64,000 bases of DNA from Delphinus delphis (taxonomy: Eukaryota > Chordata > Mammalia > Artiodactyla > Delphinidae). Each line of letters opens with the position of its first letter. Within the stretch, counting starts at the first letter, position 1. Both the position numbers and the translations under genes were made by a program. Positions 36,831 through 49,644 of the stretch are shown one piece after another. Location of the stretch: NCBI RefSeq assembly GCF_949987515.2, contig NC_082694.2, positions 57,782,080 to 57,846,079 of the forward strand, in the 5' to 3' direction. The notes under the pieces were generated by a model that saw nothing but the letters and a program-made list of their open reading frames with translations, had not been told where the DNA came from and did no database searches.

Positions 36831-38139
36831 AACACAGATGTTACGTATTATCCTTTTTTATACGGAGAGAACCTCTTTTGTGTTAGTTTGTCTTTGGGCC
36901 TTACAAATGCAGAATATAAATTCTATATTTTATCATGCAGCTTTTTATTTTCACATTCTTATATTAAAGAAATATAAATTTGGTAGGAAGTATAGTGAAT
37001 GGCAGTGTTTTCAAGTTCAGATATGAGAAAAGATTGCTTATCGATTCCCCATTGTTCCTGACTTGTAAATATTCTTATTTTGAATCTAGTATAACAGATG
37101 TTTCTCTATAATACGATTAACATCTGTGTTCATGTGTTCCAACTAGATGTCAGTCATCATAAAGCTCTACTGTGCTTTATACAGTAATTTTTGCTTCTTT
37201 TCACTGATATTACTAATACCTTGTGTTCAATATCTTTGCTAAACTTACAAGTCTTTCATTTCAAGTTTTATTCTTGGACATCCCTGGCTATATGAATAGA
37301 TAGTTGTGAATCCATGATTCTTCCCATTCCCCACAAATCATCTCAAAATATTATCATGTTATATGCAATTTCACACTTTCAGCATATACACAGCATTTTT
37401 CATTTATTGAAGTTTCATTAAGTACTTAAAAGATACTCATCTTTGTTTCCTCAACAGTTATTGGAATACTAGGTATCTAGGAAGTTCTAATCAGTCTTGA
37501 ATAAATTAATATATTTGTGTTTATAAAAAGAAGCACAGTTTACATATTCCATGTATGAGTGGAAGATTCAGAAAAACAAACAGAGGATATGAAAAGAGTA
37601 AATGAAGATCTGAAAACTACACAACAAAAATTATTCTGTGTTTATTACCTTCTGAAATACTAAAGTTTCTATTTAGAATCCAAATCAATAATTGAAGGTT
37701 AAAACAATAACAAGAAACCCATCTCTCCATGCTTTCCAATGAGCCACATATTTCAAAGTCAAATACATTGCATCTGCCCTCATACATAATAAACATTCCA
37801 AGTGATTTATGATGTTAAAATGTTGCATATTTCCTTGGATATGAGTAAAATACCCATACACTTTCACTAGTTTCTTGGTGAAAGAAAAACTTATACATAT
37901 TTAATGTCATCAAAGCTCTCATGAATGTGTCTTGATAGGAGAGGAAAAAACAGATTTTTGTGTTTGTTTTTAACACAGGTTTAATGGCACAATGTAAAAT
38001 GTTAGAAGCATATCATCACGTCCCCCCTTTCCCCAGCCCCTGGTAGCCACCATTCTACTTTCTTTTTTCTTTATTATGTTTTTAAAATCTCCATTTTTGC
38101 CCCTCTCTCAGACCTCTGGTAACTCTCAGACCTGTTACT
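36831..38139. other. Unique AT-rich sequence
   Basis: Nothing recognised with confidence; 37.97-38.06 kb could be part of the neighbouring L1. Confidence 0.35.
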
Positions 38140-38695
38140 ATGAATTCAGGGTTTTTTTGTTTTGTTTCAGTTTTATTGAGAAATAGTTGGCATACGTGAC
38201 TATATAAGTTCAAGGCATACATCATGATGGTTTGATGTACACATATTGTGAAATGATTATCACAATAGGTTCAGCTAAATTCCATCATCTCATATAGATA
38301 CAACAAAAAGAAAAGAAAGAAGGAAAGAAAAAATTTTTCTCTGTGTCATGAGAACTCTTAGGATTTATTGTCTTAGTAACGTTCCTATATATCAGTGTTA
38401 GCTACAGTCATCACGTTGTACATTACATCCCTGGTGTTTATTTACCTTAAAGCTGGAAGTTTGTAGTACCTTTTGACCGCCTTCCTCCAATCCCCGCTCC
38501 TGGCTCCCTCTGCTCTGGTAATCATCAGTCTGATCTCTTTTCCTACGAGTTTGATGTTTTTGTTTTGCTTGGTTTTGGTTTTAGTTTTTTTTAGATTCTA
38601 CACATAACTCAGATCATACAGTATTTGTCTGTCTGTGTCCGGCTTATTTCACTTAGCATAATGTCCTCCAGTTTCATCCACGCTGTTGCAAATGA
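38140..38695 (-). mobile_element. Old L1 3' UTR region
   Basis: Reverse old-L1 3' text: CAGTTTTATTGAGAAATAGT, GGTTTGATGTACACATATTG, GAACTCTTAGGATTTATTG, GTACATTACATCCCTGG, GGCTTATTTCACTTAGCAT. Confidence 0.75.
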
Positions 38696-38845
38696 GTTCT
38701 GGAGATGGATGGTGGTGATGTTTGCACAATAATATGAATATCCTTAATACATAATCAACTAGCGATGCATCAAAAATGGTTAAGATAGCAAGTTTTATGT
38801 TATGTGTATTTTGCCACTATAAATTAATTTTTAAAAATGTTTGAA
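38696..38845 (+). mobile_element. Old L1 3' end, head-to-head with the previous one
   Basis: GGATGGTGGTGATGTTTGCAC, AATGGTTAAGATAGCAAG, TTATGTTATGTGTATTTTGCC: L1 3' terminus on the plus strand. It meets the minus-strand L1 segment with no gap. Confidence 0.7.
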
Positions 38846-39477
38846 GAAATGGCCATCCTGTGAAGGTGAGTGAGTTTCCTAGCTTCACATTGGGCTGTAA
38901 AACCTGAGGACCGCCTTTTTAATAAGGTGATACCGTACTGGCTTCTTGGTAATTTAGAAAAATGTTTTGTTGGCTAAAGTTTGGGGATTGTTCCTATGAA
39001 AGAATCTCGCCGACCAACGTTCTGATCCTTTCCCGGACCGGAGACCAACCACATGGAAAGTTGTCAGGAAGCCACTTAATGACCCTTGTTAAAGCAGAAG
39101 CCTAAGAATTAAGTACTGCATCTGTCTCAAGAAAGAGAACTGAGTCTGTCTATTCTTCTGCCCTCAAGCTTTCTTCTAGCCCCTCTCCTTCTTCAGCCAA
39201 AGTGTTCTAATCCCACAGTGAAACTGAATCTCTTCCCCAATCCCCCTTCCAACAATATGCCACAGTCCTCTTCCCACCAGAGTAGAAAAGGCTGCTCTGG
39301 CATCTTAAAGGAGTAACACAATGTCAGAAAAGTGAGAAAAGACTTTTAGGTTCATGAAAAGGCATAGAACCATGACTTTGGGAAGGCAAGTTGTCCCTAC
39401 TTTCCTCGGCCCTGTAACCCACCTTATGAGGTCTCCATTTCCCATTTGGCACCTGGTCTATATGTCATGCTGACCTT
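38846..39477. other. Unique sequence
   Basis: Nothing recognised. Confidence 0.4.
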
Positions 39478-39493
39478 AACACAAATACTTTTG

Positions 39494-39619
39494 TTTTCTT
39501 TGTTTTTTTGGCCACGCCACCCATAGCATGTGGGATCTTAGTGCCCGACCAGGGATCGAACCCACGCCTCCTGGATTTGAAGTACGGGGTCATAACCACT
39601 GGACCGCCAGGGAAGTCCC
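39494..39619 (-). mobile_element. Older tRNA-derived SINE, related to CHR/Bov-tA
   Basis: Ends CCGCCAGGGAAGTCCC and contains GACCAGGGATCGAACCC, the reverse of a tRNA-like head with a B box GGTTCGATCCC. It differs from the other 17 copies (GGGACTTCCC rather than GGGCTTCCC at its start). Perfect 16-bp target-site duplication AACACAAATACTTTTG at 39478-39493 and 39620-39635. Only about 110 bp of body. Confidence 0.9.
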
Positions 39620-39744
39620 AACACAAATACTTTTGCATATATATTTATTTTTGGGTTACAAGGCTCATGTAATCCTATATACGCACAGCAAAATTTGAGG
39701 TACATTATACTTTTGTTTTACAGATGGTGAAACTAAGCAGATAG

Positions 39745-39965
39745 ACCCGATTTCTAACTCAGTGTCTGTTGTAAATTACCAGCAATGTGTCCCCATAGGC
39801 TAGTCTCTTTCGTTTTCTAAGCCTTAGTGTTCTATCTGTGAAACAGGGATCCTGATAACCTCCTAGGTTGACGCAGCAGCTACAGATGTTTGCAAAGCAG
39901 TTAATGCCGTGCCTGACTCAGAGTAAGCACCCAATCAATGACAATTATCCTCGTTACAGTATTAC
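39745..39965 (+). mobile_element. MIR element
   Basis: TTTCTAAGCCTTAGTGTTC, ATCTGTGAAACAGGGATCC, GTGCCTGACTCAGAGTAAGC: MIR order. A reverse MIR scrap (TTTTACAGATGGTGAAACTAA) lies just before, at 39660-39740. Confidence 0.65.
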
Positions 39966-40579
39966 TGTTACTATCATTATGATTATCTCGTGGGATTCTA
40001 ACATGGATCTTCTCCTTTCAAACCCAAGATTCTTTCCTCTGTCACAGAGCCACAGTTTCCTACAGCACTGCAATCTACCCCCATGCAGATGGAAGGCTCA
40101 GTCACAGAGCACTGTGTGTCCTCTCTCCACTTTCACTGAAATGTTACAATGAGGAGATACTCTGTGAAGATATTAAGAATTCTAAGACATGAACACAGTC
40201 CTGAAAAATCTCATTTGAGTAAAGAAATCAAATGCTATCTAATACTAAAATGACACCAGGAAAGACCCCCTGTGAACTTAAGCAACCTTTACGAGTAAAG
40301 ATGATTTGGGGTAGGAGAAGAAGACAAAATATGAATGAGGAAATGAACGGCTTAGCGCAAAAATCTTTGCTTTGCTTTTCCTCTTCCCCCTTCACGCTCC
40401 CCCACCCCCAGCCAGCCTTTGGTCACTTTACTTAAAAAAAAAAAAAAAGTTGGTTTCGTTCAAAAGTACACTGTCAGATGAGACTTCCCTTTTGACCGTT
40501 AAAAGGGGACATGCTCATTCTTTCCACGGGCTGAGCAGGCTCTCAATAAAAAAAAAAAAAAAAACAACTCAAGAGTGAG
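39966..40579. other. Unique sequence
   Basis: Two A runs (40435-40448 and 40549-40564); nothing else recognised. Confidence 0.4.
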
Positions 40580-41350
40580 CAGTTTGTGAATTCTGTTGCA
40601 AGAGAATTTGCCTGCACATTTATGAAATGAGATGGCAAGTGTCAATTCTAAGAGCATTCTGATGACCCGAATCTCCTCAATTCTGTCTCATGGCAATTCC
40701 CTGTCATTTACAGTCTTTAACCAGCTTTCTCGGTGTGCTTGGGGGAGATGAGAGAGGAGGAATATGGATTTAAAAAGCCTTCACTTTATTTCAGTCTGTC
40801 TCTGTCCACAGAAGGTGTCCCCCTTGTGGTAACAGCAAAGGCTAGTCTGGCATTTCATCTAATCTTGTGTATTTCACACATGTAAAGACCTTTCATTTCT
40901 GTCTATCCACCTCTTTAATAGCTCTTGCTTCTGAAAGGATAAAAGTTTATTCAAAGACTCATTCCTACCTGTAAATTAATGCTAAACTCAAAGCCAGATA
41001 TGTAGTCAGCTGGCTTTAAACTTTTTAACCTCCCTTATTATCATTGTTATTTTAAATGTCTCCTTCCTTGGGACTGGTTGTATCGTTTTTCCATGAAGTA
41101 GTATCAGAGATTAAGATGGTGTTATCTGTTCATTAAAAGTTTACTTACTGGAGCATGAAAAAGTGATTAAGCACCAGTGTCTGCTTCAATGCCATGGCTG
41201 ACCATTAAGCTTTCTCAATTAGGCAACCCAGCCCTGCCTTTTTAGCAGCAGTGGGAAAACTGGTCTGAGTCAGCAGGCACTGCAAAGGGCTTCTTTCACT
41301 CCCTCGGATTCAGAGTAAACACCCCACCCGAGTAATGAGAGTTGACAGTT
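40580..41350. other. Non-repetitive block, possible conserved element
   Basis: About 0.8 kb without recognised repeats, inside a 4-kb stretch free of SINE and LINE. Contains a perfect NF-E2/BACH/NRF2-type site TGAGTCAGCA at 41266-41275 and several homeodomain-like TAATTA/TTAAT words. No ORF. Conservation is not tested, so this is only a pointer. Confidence 0.22.
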
Positions 41351-43288
41351 TTCCTTCTTTGTAAGGTAGTATCTCAATTGAAACTCTGGTTCTCTGTTTT
41401 GAGTAGTGAATAGGAATTAACTGTTTTTTCCTCTGTCTACTGTATCAATATATCCAGTTATCTTCTCCCAAACTGCAGGAATAGTAAAGGTTTATATGCT
41501 GCTTTATTCAAGCGAAATAAAAGGTTATTAAGAGCTCTGAGACATTAGTTTTAGAAAGGAAATCCAAACTATATCTTAATTGGAGGATTAAAAAAAGGGA
41601 GACAGAAATGTGAAAAATTTCTCTCAATCGGCCATTTTCTATAACTAAAGTAATTTCTGGGATATTTAGGGAAAATGTACATCATGGATCTAAAGTGTTG
41701 AAAATTGTCAGATATTAAGGAGAGAGTCTGAGTAGTGGAAATTAGTATTTAGTAGTATGGATCCCTACATCTTACATATTTTGTCTCTAATGCCACCTCC
41801 TCCAGGAAGCATGACAGCACGGGATTTTTCACCATCGACAACTCAATAGCATTGTATATTTCCTACACACAAAACATGCTGTTGAGTGAATAGTTGAAAA
41901 AAGAAAGTGAATTTTTCAACAATACTTTTTAAAATTTATACCACCTTCTTCTCAAAAACGATTTATGCAACTTCCATTGAAGGTTTTACATACAATAGAC
42001 TGGAATGATACCAAGAGCAAACCTCATTCATATGGTGTTCTTGGACATAATTCCCGTTTTCTACATATTCTTTATATTTTTTACACATTGATATGTTATC
42101 GTCTGTGTTTTCCAAAACTGTGATAATTTTAAAAAGTCAAATGTGGAATTATTTGTTAGATACAGATATATCTTATTGTCTCATGGTAGAATTAGGTTTC
42201 GTGGGAGATGATCTGATTAAGAATCCAGGTCCAGGGACATGCTGAGATAACTTCTACCATATTTGATACTCACACTGAAGTAGAAGATATCAATACTCTT
42301 TTTGGCCATCTATATTATTTCTCTTGTATCATGATTGTAGTTTTCTAGAAGGCATTGTTTGAATACATTTGTTGACCATTTGTTTAAGCATCCGTAGCAT
42401 AAACAACTGTATTGTTTTGTATTGCCAGCCTGTCAAGGTGGAGAAGGTTAAGCAGACAATTAGATGAAACCAAAGCAACGTTTGATTGGTTCATTATCAT
42501 TGACATTTGTGAAGGGAAATGAAATGATAAAATACAACTGCCTCTGCCAATTATTGGGCTCTTCGTGTTTTCTGAGGCGCTGGGCACAGTCTAATGGAAA
42601 TAGTGCGTCTATCATGCCCTGTTATCTTAGGACAAACTGCCGGTCAGTTAATATTGAATCTTGGGATCCTTATGAAGTTCATACGTGGCAAAATTCCCAC
42701 TTTTCAAAGCAATAAATTTGCCATCTGGGGAATACTGTACTTGCTTTGGCCACCACATTTTTAAAGAGTTAAGAAAATATAAATGATAAGTAAGGCAAAA
42801 CATCTGATCAGAACTTCAGTGATGAACTGGTGAAGGAGCCATGAATGTTTAAATTTATTTGAGAAGGCATAAGAGTTTTCTGCTGTTACAGAAAGGTCCA
42901 TCTTACAAAAGTTGACGGTTTTGTTTAGAGTACGACACCAGCAGCCAGAGGAGACTTTATAGTATGGAAGGGTCCAGGACAGCAACAAGGAAGTTTCCAG
43001 TAATTTAATAGGTACAGCAAACCGTTGGGCTTCCTTGCAAAGAAGTGAGTTTCTTTAGGGTGATTAAAAGCGTTCAAAGAGTGTCAGACAACTAATTCTG
43101 AGATGTGTTACTAAAGAAAATGCTTTATTATAAAATATTTTGTACAATATAGTCTTTAAGGGCACTTCCAAGTCAATTTAGAATTATTTGATTAGATGGC
43201 AGGTAGCAAGTTAACAAAGGAATGTAAAATTCAGAAGATAAGTTCAGCTTCACACACAGGTGAAAACAAATACTTATTGAATGAATAA
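41351..43288. other. Unique sequence
   Basis: No gene or repeat recognised. Confidence 0.4.
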
Positions 43289-43303
43289 AGGAAACTTATT
43301 CTT

Positions 43304-43507
43304 TTTTTTTTTTCTTTTTGCTGTATGCGGACCTCTCACTGTTGTGGCCTCTCCCGTTGCGGAGCACAGGCTCCGGACGCGCAGGCTCAGCGGCCACGGC
43401 TCACGGGCCCAGCCGCTCCGCGGCACGTGGGATCTTCCCGGACCGGGGAACCCGTGTCTCCTGCATGGGCAGGCGCACTGTCAACCACTGCGCCACCAGA
43501 GAAGCCC
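43304..43507 (-). mobile_element. CHR-type SINE with small deletion
   Basis: Target-site duplication AGGAAACTTATTCTT at 43289-43303 and 43508-43522. The body reads CCGGGGAACCCGTGTC, lacking the usual GCACGA, so its B box is damaged. Confidence 0.95.
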
Positions 43508-43669
43508 AGGAAACTTATTCTTAAGGGGCTTGAAGTATGAAAGTGGCACTCTCAGATGAGCTAGAAGAGTAGGTTGGCCAAGAAAAATGGCCCCAAATCG
43601 AACTATGGCTATTTTATAATTTGCACAGTTAAGGGAAGAACAAAATATGGTCTCAGTTATTATTTGTTG

Positions 43670-43990
43670 CAATCATTCATGCAGTCATTTCTTGGGCGTC
43701 TCATATGCGCCAGGCAACATCCTAGTAGACCTACTTTGTGTACCTGCTACGCTTGATGCTGGGAACACCAGAGGGAACATTCTCTGCCCTTGATGAGCTT
43801 ATACTGCAGTGCAGAGCTAGATAGTAAACACGAATTTTATAATTTTCACTCATTACAGTTATAGTAAGTATATTTCTAGAAGTATAGGGTATGTAGCGGG
43901 GGTCCCTACCTCTGGATGATCAGGGAAAATTTTCTTGAGGAAATGACATTGAGCTGAGTGAAGAGAAAAAAGCCACCAAACTTTAAGGCA
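43670..43990 (-). mobile_element. L2 3' region
   Basis: Reverse L2 order: CATTCATGCAGTCATTTC, GCGCCAGGCAAC, GATGCTGGGAACACC, GCCCTTGATGAGCTTATAC, then GAGGAAATGACATTGAGCTG. Confidence 0.65.
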
Positions 43991-45050
43991 CTTATAGAAT
44001 GAATATAACAGTTCTGTACCGACAAAGTGAAAATGCAGAAATATAGACAATAAAAAAGTATATAATACCATGTGAAGACACATGAACTGTGTAACTAATA
44101 TTTGCAACAGTCATTTGCTATGTATACTAGGTCATCACCACGTGTAACCTATTTTCCAATAAAGAAATTATCAAGCACGTGGCTTACGGTAAGGGTACAT
44201 GTCCAGCATATAAAGAATTACATTTTGGAAAATTTGGGCTGAGTTTTAGTGAAACATTCTTAAAGATCCCTTCCACCTCTAATGCTATGATACCTATGAG
44301 ACAACCAACAATGCAACTGATTAGGAGAAATATGGAAAATGTTTGTGAATCATTAAAATTACAAGTAATCAATACAGTACCGAGGGATTTTTAGATTCCA
44401 GGTCATTCTCCATGGTATTAATCACTTCATGGGCTTTCAATAAATAATTATTGAGCAATTGATCTTTCTCTAATACTTGAATTAATTTATTTAGAAGAAA
44501 CAGATTTTCTCTTTTCTGAAAGATAGTGCTTTGTTAGTTTAATTATTAATCCCCCCAAAGCAACTGTTTTACAATGTTGGCTGGCTGATTTTTCATGATG
44601 AGTATTGGTTCTCCAAGCATGAACTTGTTGATTTTGCTCCTAGAATCAAACATCTGCTCCTTCCTTCCACACCACTTACCCTGTAAAAGTGATTTGCTTC
44701 ATACTCTCCACCAATTTCCTTCGCATCTCAGAAGTTTGCACTTGCATTGCATCTACCAACCAGGCCATTTGTAGACAAGCAATTTATTTATCATTTATTC
44801 ATTCAACAAATAACTAAATGCCTGATATGCTCAGATCATATATTAAATTTTCTAGCAGGTATGGTGGAAAGGTACCATATATAGAATGTCTTCTCTCCTT
44901 TGTTAAAATTTCAGCATTGATGGATTACTTTTTATTAATATTGTTTTCCAGGGAATCTCTTTGAAGTGGTAATTATTCCAGAAAGAGCAACCGTGTTAGC
45001 CACTAATAACACAGTTAAAATTATTCAATTTTAAAAATATTTGTTTACTG
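43991..45050. other. Mostly unique sequence
   Basis: Short L2-like scraps near 44440 and 44785-44820 (TCATTTATTCATTCAACAAA); otherwise nothing. Confidence 0.4.
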
Positions 45051-45051
45051 T

Positions 45052-45195
45052 GTGTTTTTTTTTAATTTTTATTTTATATTGGACTATGGTTGATTTACAA
45101 CATTGTGTTAGTTTCACGTGTACAGCAAAGTGATTCGGTTATACATATACATGTATCTATTCTTTTTCAAATTCTTTTCCCATTTGTGTTTTCAT
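45052..45195 (-). mobile_element. 5'-truncated L1 3' end
   Basis: GGACTATGGTTGATTTACAA, GTTTCACGTGTACAGCAAAG, GGTTATACATATACATG. Flanks share GTGTTTT (45053 and about 45187), a short likely target-site duplication. Confidence 0.8.
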
Positions 45196-45660
45196 GTGAT
45201 GGGAGAAATCAGAGCAAACTGCCAACAATGATCCCTGAGATAAAGAGGGGAAGATGACCAAGGGGAGGAAGAACTATCACCCGCTGCGTTGTTTGCTTAC
45301 CATCCCCTGATATTTAAAAGTAACTGACCATTTGAACAAACAAGACTAACAGGGAATGATCATAAAAGCAGCCTTGTTTTTCCTCCCTGTTCTTTTAAAC
45401 CTAGATACAAACCTGGGCAGTAAGTGGTAAAAGGCGATTGTTAGTAGAAGTTCTGCAGTCCCTTCAGGACATTAACATAGTCCCAGTTCAGAAAGCAGGT
45501 TGCCTGTTTCCACATGATGATCAGTTTCATCTGATATAAGGTTGAGCCCTTTTCCCTGGGCCCTGTTGAGAATGGCTGCAGGCTGATGACTTGCAGAGTG
45601 AAGGCTGGGAGAGAGGGGAGGAAGACGGCTGCGCTCTCCTTGCCTGCTGGCTTCTCCACT
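45196..45660. other. Unique sequence
   Basis: Nothing recognised. Confidence 0.4.
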
Positions 45661-45677
45661 CCCCCTCCTCTATTCTT

Positions 45678-45883
45678 TTTTTTTTTTTTTGCGGTACACG
45701 GGCCTCTCACCGCTGTGGCCTCTCCCGCTACAGAGCACAGGCTCCGGACGCGCAGGCTCAGCGGCCATGGCTCACGGGCCCAGCCGCTCCACAGCACGTG
45801 GGATCCTCCCGGACTGGGGCACGAACCCGTGTCCCCCGCATCGGCAGGTGGACTCTCAACCACCGCGCCACCAGGGAAGCCCC
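45678..45883 (-). mobile_element. CHR-type SINE
   Basis: Full-length minus-strand copy. Target-site duplication CCCCCTCCTCTATTCTT at 45661-45677 and about 45882-45898. Confidence 0.95.
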
Positions 45884-45898
45884 CCCTCCTCTATTCTT

Positions 45899-46855
45899 GC
45901 TAACCCAATCAGAGTTACAGTAGAGTTCTTTAATAGGATGATTTCTCATAATCTGGCAGGTGTCTGACTCTCTTGGGAATTGTCTTGGATTCTTAAGAGA
46001 TCCCAGCAGGGGATACACTGAATTATAATTCCCAACATACAAGCAGTTCATTGTGTTTTTCTCGGGCTTGCCCTTCCATCTTCCCCTGTGTCCTTCCCCT
46101 CAGGTTCCATCACACACCAGATGGGGTGGCCCTAATATATAGAAGCTGACATGACCCCACTCCAGCTCTCTTGGGTTAGTGGCCCACATCTAGTCCATGA
46201 GAAGCACTTAACACATCCTCTGAATGTTGCCTGTGGTTGTTCACTTAAGTCCCAAAGGCAGACCTCAGCCCTCTCTCCCTCTGCCCTGCTGACTTACATG
46301 ACAGTAACTGACTCTCACCTTTGACTTTTTGAATGTATGTCACACATTATGTTCTCCAAATTCCGGAAGGCACATTTCAAACTCTCAAGCCTTTCTCACT
46401 AGGCTTGGGTGTTGAGGACAGGGAATGCTAGAGGATGCTGTTTATGTAGAATCATCAGGGAGGGCCTCTATGATAAGGTTACCCAAAAATAATTTACTGT
46501 AAGGATACGGGGAAGCTCATGGCATCCCTGGGAAGAGTGGAGAAGGAGGCTTGGAGTGTGGGCAGCCATACTCCAACCCACGCTGCTTTATCACAAACCT
46601 TCCTGGATGCCAAGCTTGTGTCACCACTCCTTCTCCCATATTGGTTAATGCTAGTCCTTCCCAAGGCCACTGTAAGCACTGCTGTACCTAGAAATTGGAC
46701 GTTGCCGCTGCTTGCACTAGTCCAGAACAGATGCCCCATTGTTCGAGAAGCAGAGCCAGGTGCCTTTGGCTGATGGCAGGTTATGTGCCCATATTCTAGG
46801 TGCCCAGGGGCCAGTGAAGCAAGTACCCAGACTCTTCAACATCTATGGTGAAAAG
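45899..46855. other. Unique sequence
   Basis: Nothing recognised with confidence. Confidence 0.35.
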
Positions 46856-46859
46856 CAAG

Positions 46860-47060
46860 TTCTGACTTAACATTTATTGACTGAATAATAATTGCTGAGC
46901 ACCTATGATCTGACAGGCTCAATTATGCACTAGGCCCTGGGGTTGAGCAATACAATAAGATATAGTCCCTCCCTTCACGGAGCTTCCCTTCTAGAGGAAG
47001 ATATGGGGTAATGTTAATAAGCGATGCAAGGAGCGCTTTATTCAGGAGAGCTTCCCTGTT
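46860..47060 (-). mobile_element. L2 3' region
   Basis: AACATTTATTGACTGAATAA, TGCTGAGCACCTATGATCTG, CACTAGGCCCTGGGGTTGAG, TCACGGAGCTTCCCTTCTAG: reverse L2. Confidence 0.65.
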
Positions 47061-47604
47061 GGGGAGCCAGAACACTCGCACATTCCTCCGTGCCAGACCC
47101 CACACTACAGGAAGATAGAATTCCTTCACTCCGTGTGTCTCTTCATCTAGCTGTTGATTCGTATCCTTTAATATCCCTTTATAATAAATAGGTAATCTAG
47201 TGAGAAAAGAAGTGATGCAGGGGAAAACAAATCCTGATAGAAGACTGGAGAAGGCAGAGGGAGTTACCCAAACTCATAAGATAGAGAATTTTCAAAAAAG
47301 AAAGTAAGGATATCAAATACTTAGAAGCAAAAATCACCCAAGCAATGTCTACCAAGGGATCTAATTTAGAATAAGGTGACTATGGAAATCGTTTAAATGC
47401 AGTTCCAAAGGAAAATCTCTAACACTAATTTGACCGGTAGCGGTCCAGTTGGAATAATAATATTTCCTCCCAAAGTGACAGTTTGTGAGTGCTCATTTTA
47501 TTTGGATGCATAAAAATAATACATTTTTAAAACGTAGTCATATAATGTTAGCTACAGTTATATCTGCTTTCTACAATGAAATCTCTTCAGTAGAACAGTG
47601 GCTG
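47061..47604. other. Unique sequence
   Basis: Nothing recognised. Confidence 0.4.
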
Positions 47605-47609
47605 GGGTC

Positions 47610-48000
47610 AGCATTCGTAATAAAAGTTTCTATCAGTTACCATTAAGTTCAGCTGCAAATGACAGAAACCGTAAACATTTCTTACATAAGAGAGTGGTCT
47701 GTCTCTCTCTGATGAACATAATCTGAAAATAAGCAGTTCAGGGCTGATATAATGATCACTAGGACTCCTTCTAGCTTGATGCTTTGCCAACCCTAGTGTG
47801 CTGTCTCACGAATCATCATAGCTGCTCAAATTCCAGCCATCAGTCTGCATTCAAACCAGCAGAAAGGAGAAAGGGGAAGAGAAAGAAACAAAGGGAACAT
47901 GTTAGCTGCCTTTTAAGAGGTTTTCCGGAAGTTGTCACATGACATGTCTGTTTCCATCTCATCAGCCAGAACTTAGTCTTGTGGCCACACTTTACAGCAA
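47610..48000. repeat. Probable old interspersed repeat, family unknown
   Basis: TTCAGCTGCAAATGACAGAAAC followed by a gap and then CATCTCATCAGCCAGAACTTAG resembles a common mammalian medium-copy repeat. I cannot name the family, and the match is diverged. Confidence 0.3.
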
Positions 48001-48604
48001 AGTAGACTTTATAAAGCAGTTAAAGTTGAAGGGTCTGTTACTAACAGAATATTGGGCTAGAAGATTAGCGATCTCTGTCAGTTTGTTTTTTCTTTTGTTT
48101 TGTTTGGTTTTTGTTCAATGTGGCTATTCCTTTGTGGAGATTAGGATTCTGCTTTCTCTCCTCTCTGAATGCTGAAGCTTCCCACATAATTTCTCATGCT
48201 CCTTATAAATTTAAGACTATCTTACACACCCTCCCCCTTTATACACACCCTTGGTTTATGAAATTATAAGCTTCTGGGAGTCAGAGATGTAAATTCTTAT
48301 ACTTTTAACCACTCAAAGTCTTCATCAATTGTTTATCATATATAAATTTCTCAATATATATTTTCAGTGATGGTGTATTTTAAATTTAGATTTTAAAATA
48401 TAAAGATACATGTCAATAGAGTAACTTAATAGTCACTAATTATGCATAAATATTTGACTACTCATTGTATATTTTCATTTATTGTCATCAGCACTTTATT
48501 TCATCCAGAGTGTAACTGTGGCTCCTGTAACAGAAATAAGAAGCGTTGCCTCTATGGCTTTCAGAAAACAGGAAGTATCTATAAGAGGCATTATGTTGTC
48601 ATGG

Positions 48605-48760
48605 CAAAAAGAACAAAGGCTCTGGAGACAAGCTGCCTGGATTCAAATCCGAGCTCTGCCACTTACTGTGAGACCACAGCAAGTTACTTAATGTCACTGT
48701 TCCTCAGTTTTCTAATTGTGTAAAACACAGACAATAACGAGGATTGATTGTCATGGTAGT
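48605..48760 (+). mobile_element. MIR element
   Basis: AGGCTCTGGAGACAAGCTG, CCTGGATTCAAATCCGAG, CTCTGCCACTTACTGTGAG, CTGTTCCTCAGTTTTC: a well-kept MIR core. Confidence 0.78.
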
Positions 48761-49079
48761 ACTCGGAAGTGGATGGTGAAGCTAAGGAAGCTTATGTCCA
48801 GAGGCCCTCATATCCAGGGGTCCCCTCCCAGGCCCTGGGAGAAGTCCTGGCAATCTGTTCACGTGATTATATGCTTTGGCAAAATTTACAAAAGTAAGTT
48901 CTTTTTTGTTGGTTTTTTTAAAAGCAGGCAGCCAAACGGTGTAAGTTTCTGTCCCTACAAAACTTCAAGGATCCCCTGGCAGTTTTGCATTGAATTGGGA
49001 GCCATAAATGACCCCGCACTGAGTGAAATCTTGGATTACACAGCCCTCAGCCCACCCTCCATGTGCGCGTGAGCCAACT
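48761..49079. other. Unique sequence
   Basis: Nothing recognised. Confidence 0.4.
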
Positions 49080-49235
49080 GAATCAGAAACACCCGGGACC
49101 TTGTTTAAAAAATGCAGGAACCTGGAATATACACCTTCAAAAAGAGAATCTTTGGGGATGAGTCCTACAAATCTTCATTTTTCAAGTGATTCTAACGTGC
49201 CTTAAAATTTGAAACAATCTATTGCAATAGCTTTT
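49080..49235 (+). mobile_element. hAT MER5A-like element
   Basis: AATCAGAAACACCCGGGAC, CTTGTTTAAAAAATGCAGGA, AATCTTCATTTTTCAAGTG, ATTCTAACGTGCCTTAAAAT: MER5A order. Confidence 0.65.
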
Positions 49236-49644
49236 CCAACTCTGAAATTCTTATTTTAAACTACACAACCCTGATTCTGAAATTGCCAAACCAAAGGCTG
49301 TGGAAGAATCAGAAACCTGACCCCCTTGGTCAGGATTTGCCCCAGTCAAGGAATTCTCTGAATTTTGAGAGTCAGACAGGAGTAGAGACAGGAAGAATGG
49401 GGAACCTGCTTTTCAGTATGCAAAAGCAACTTGTCTGAAAAGGTTAAGACTTCTGAACCATTTGTTTTCCATCTGTGTATTTTCAAGAATAAATATTCCA
49501 TTCCCTCCCCTACCCATGAGCCCAGTGGTAAAGATTATGATAATTCTCTGCAGTATGAGATTTTATTAGCTCAAATTAAGCTACGTTGTTTTTTGACGGA
49601 CAGACAAGAGGAATCTGAGAATTATTGACTGCTACTCTTTTAAA
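49236..49644. other. Unique sequence
   Basis: Nothing recognised. Confidence 0.4.
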
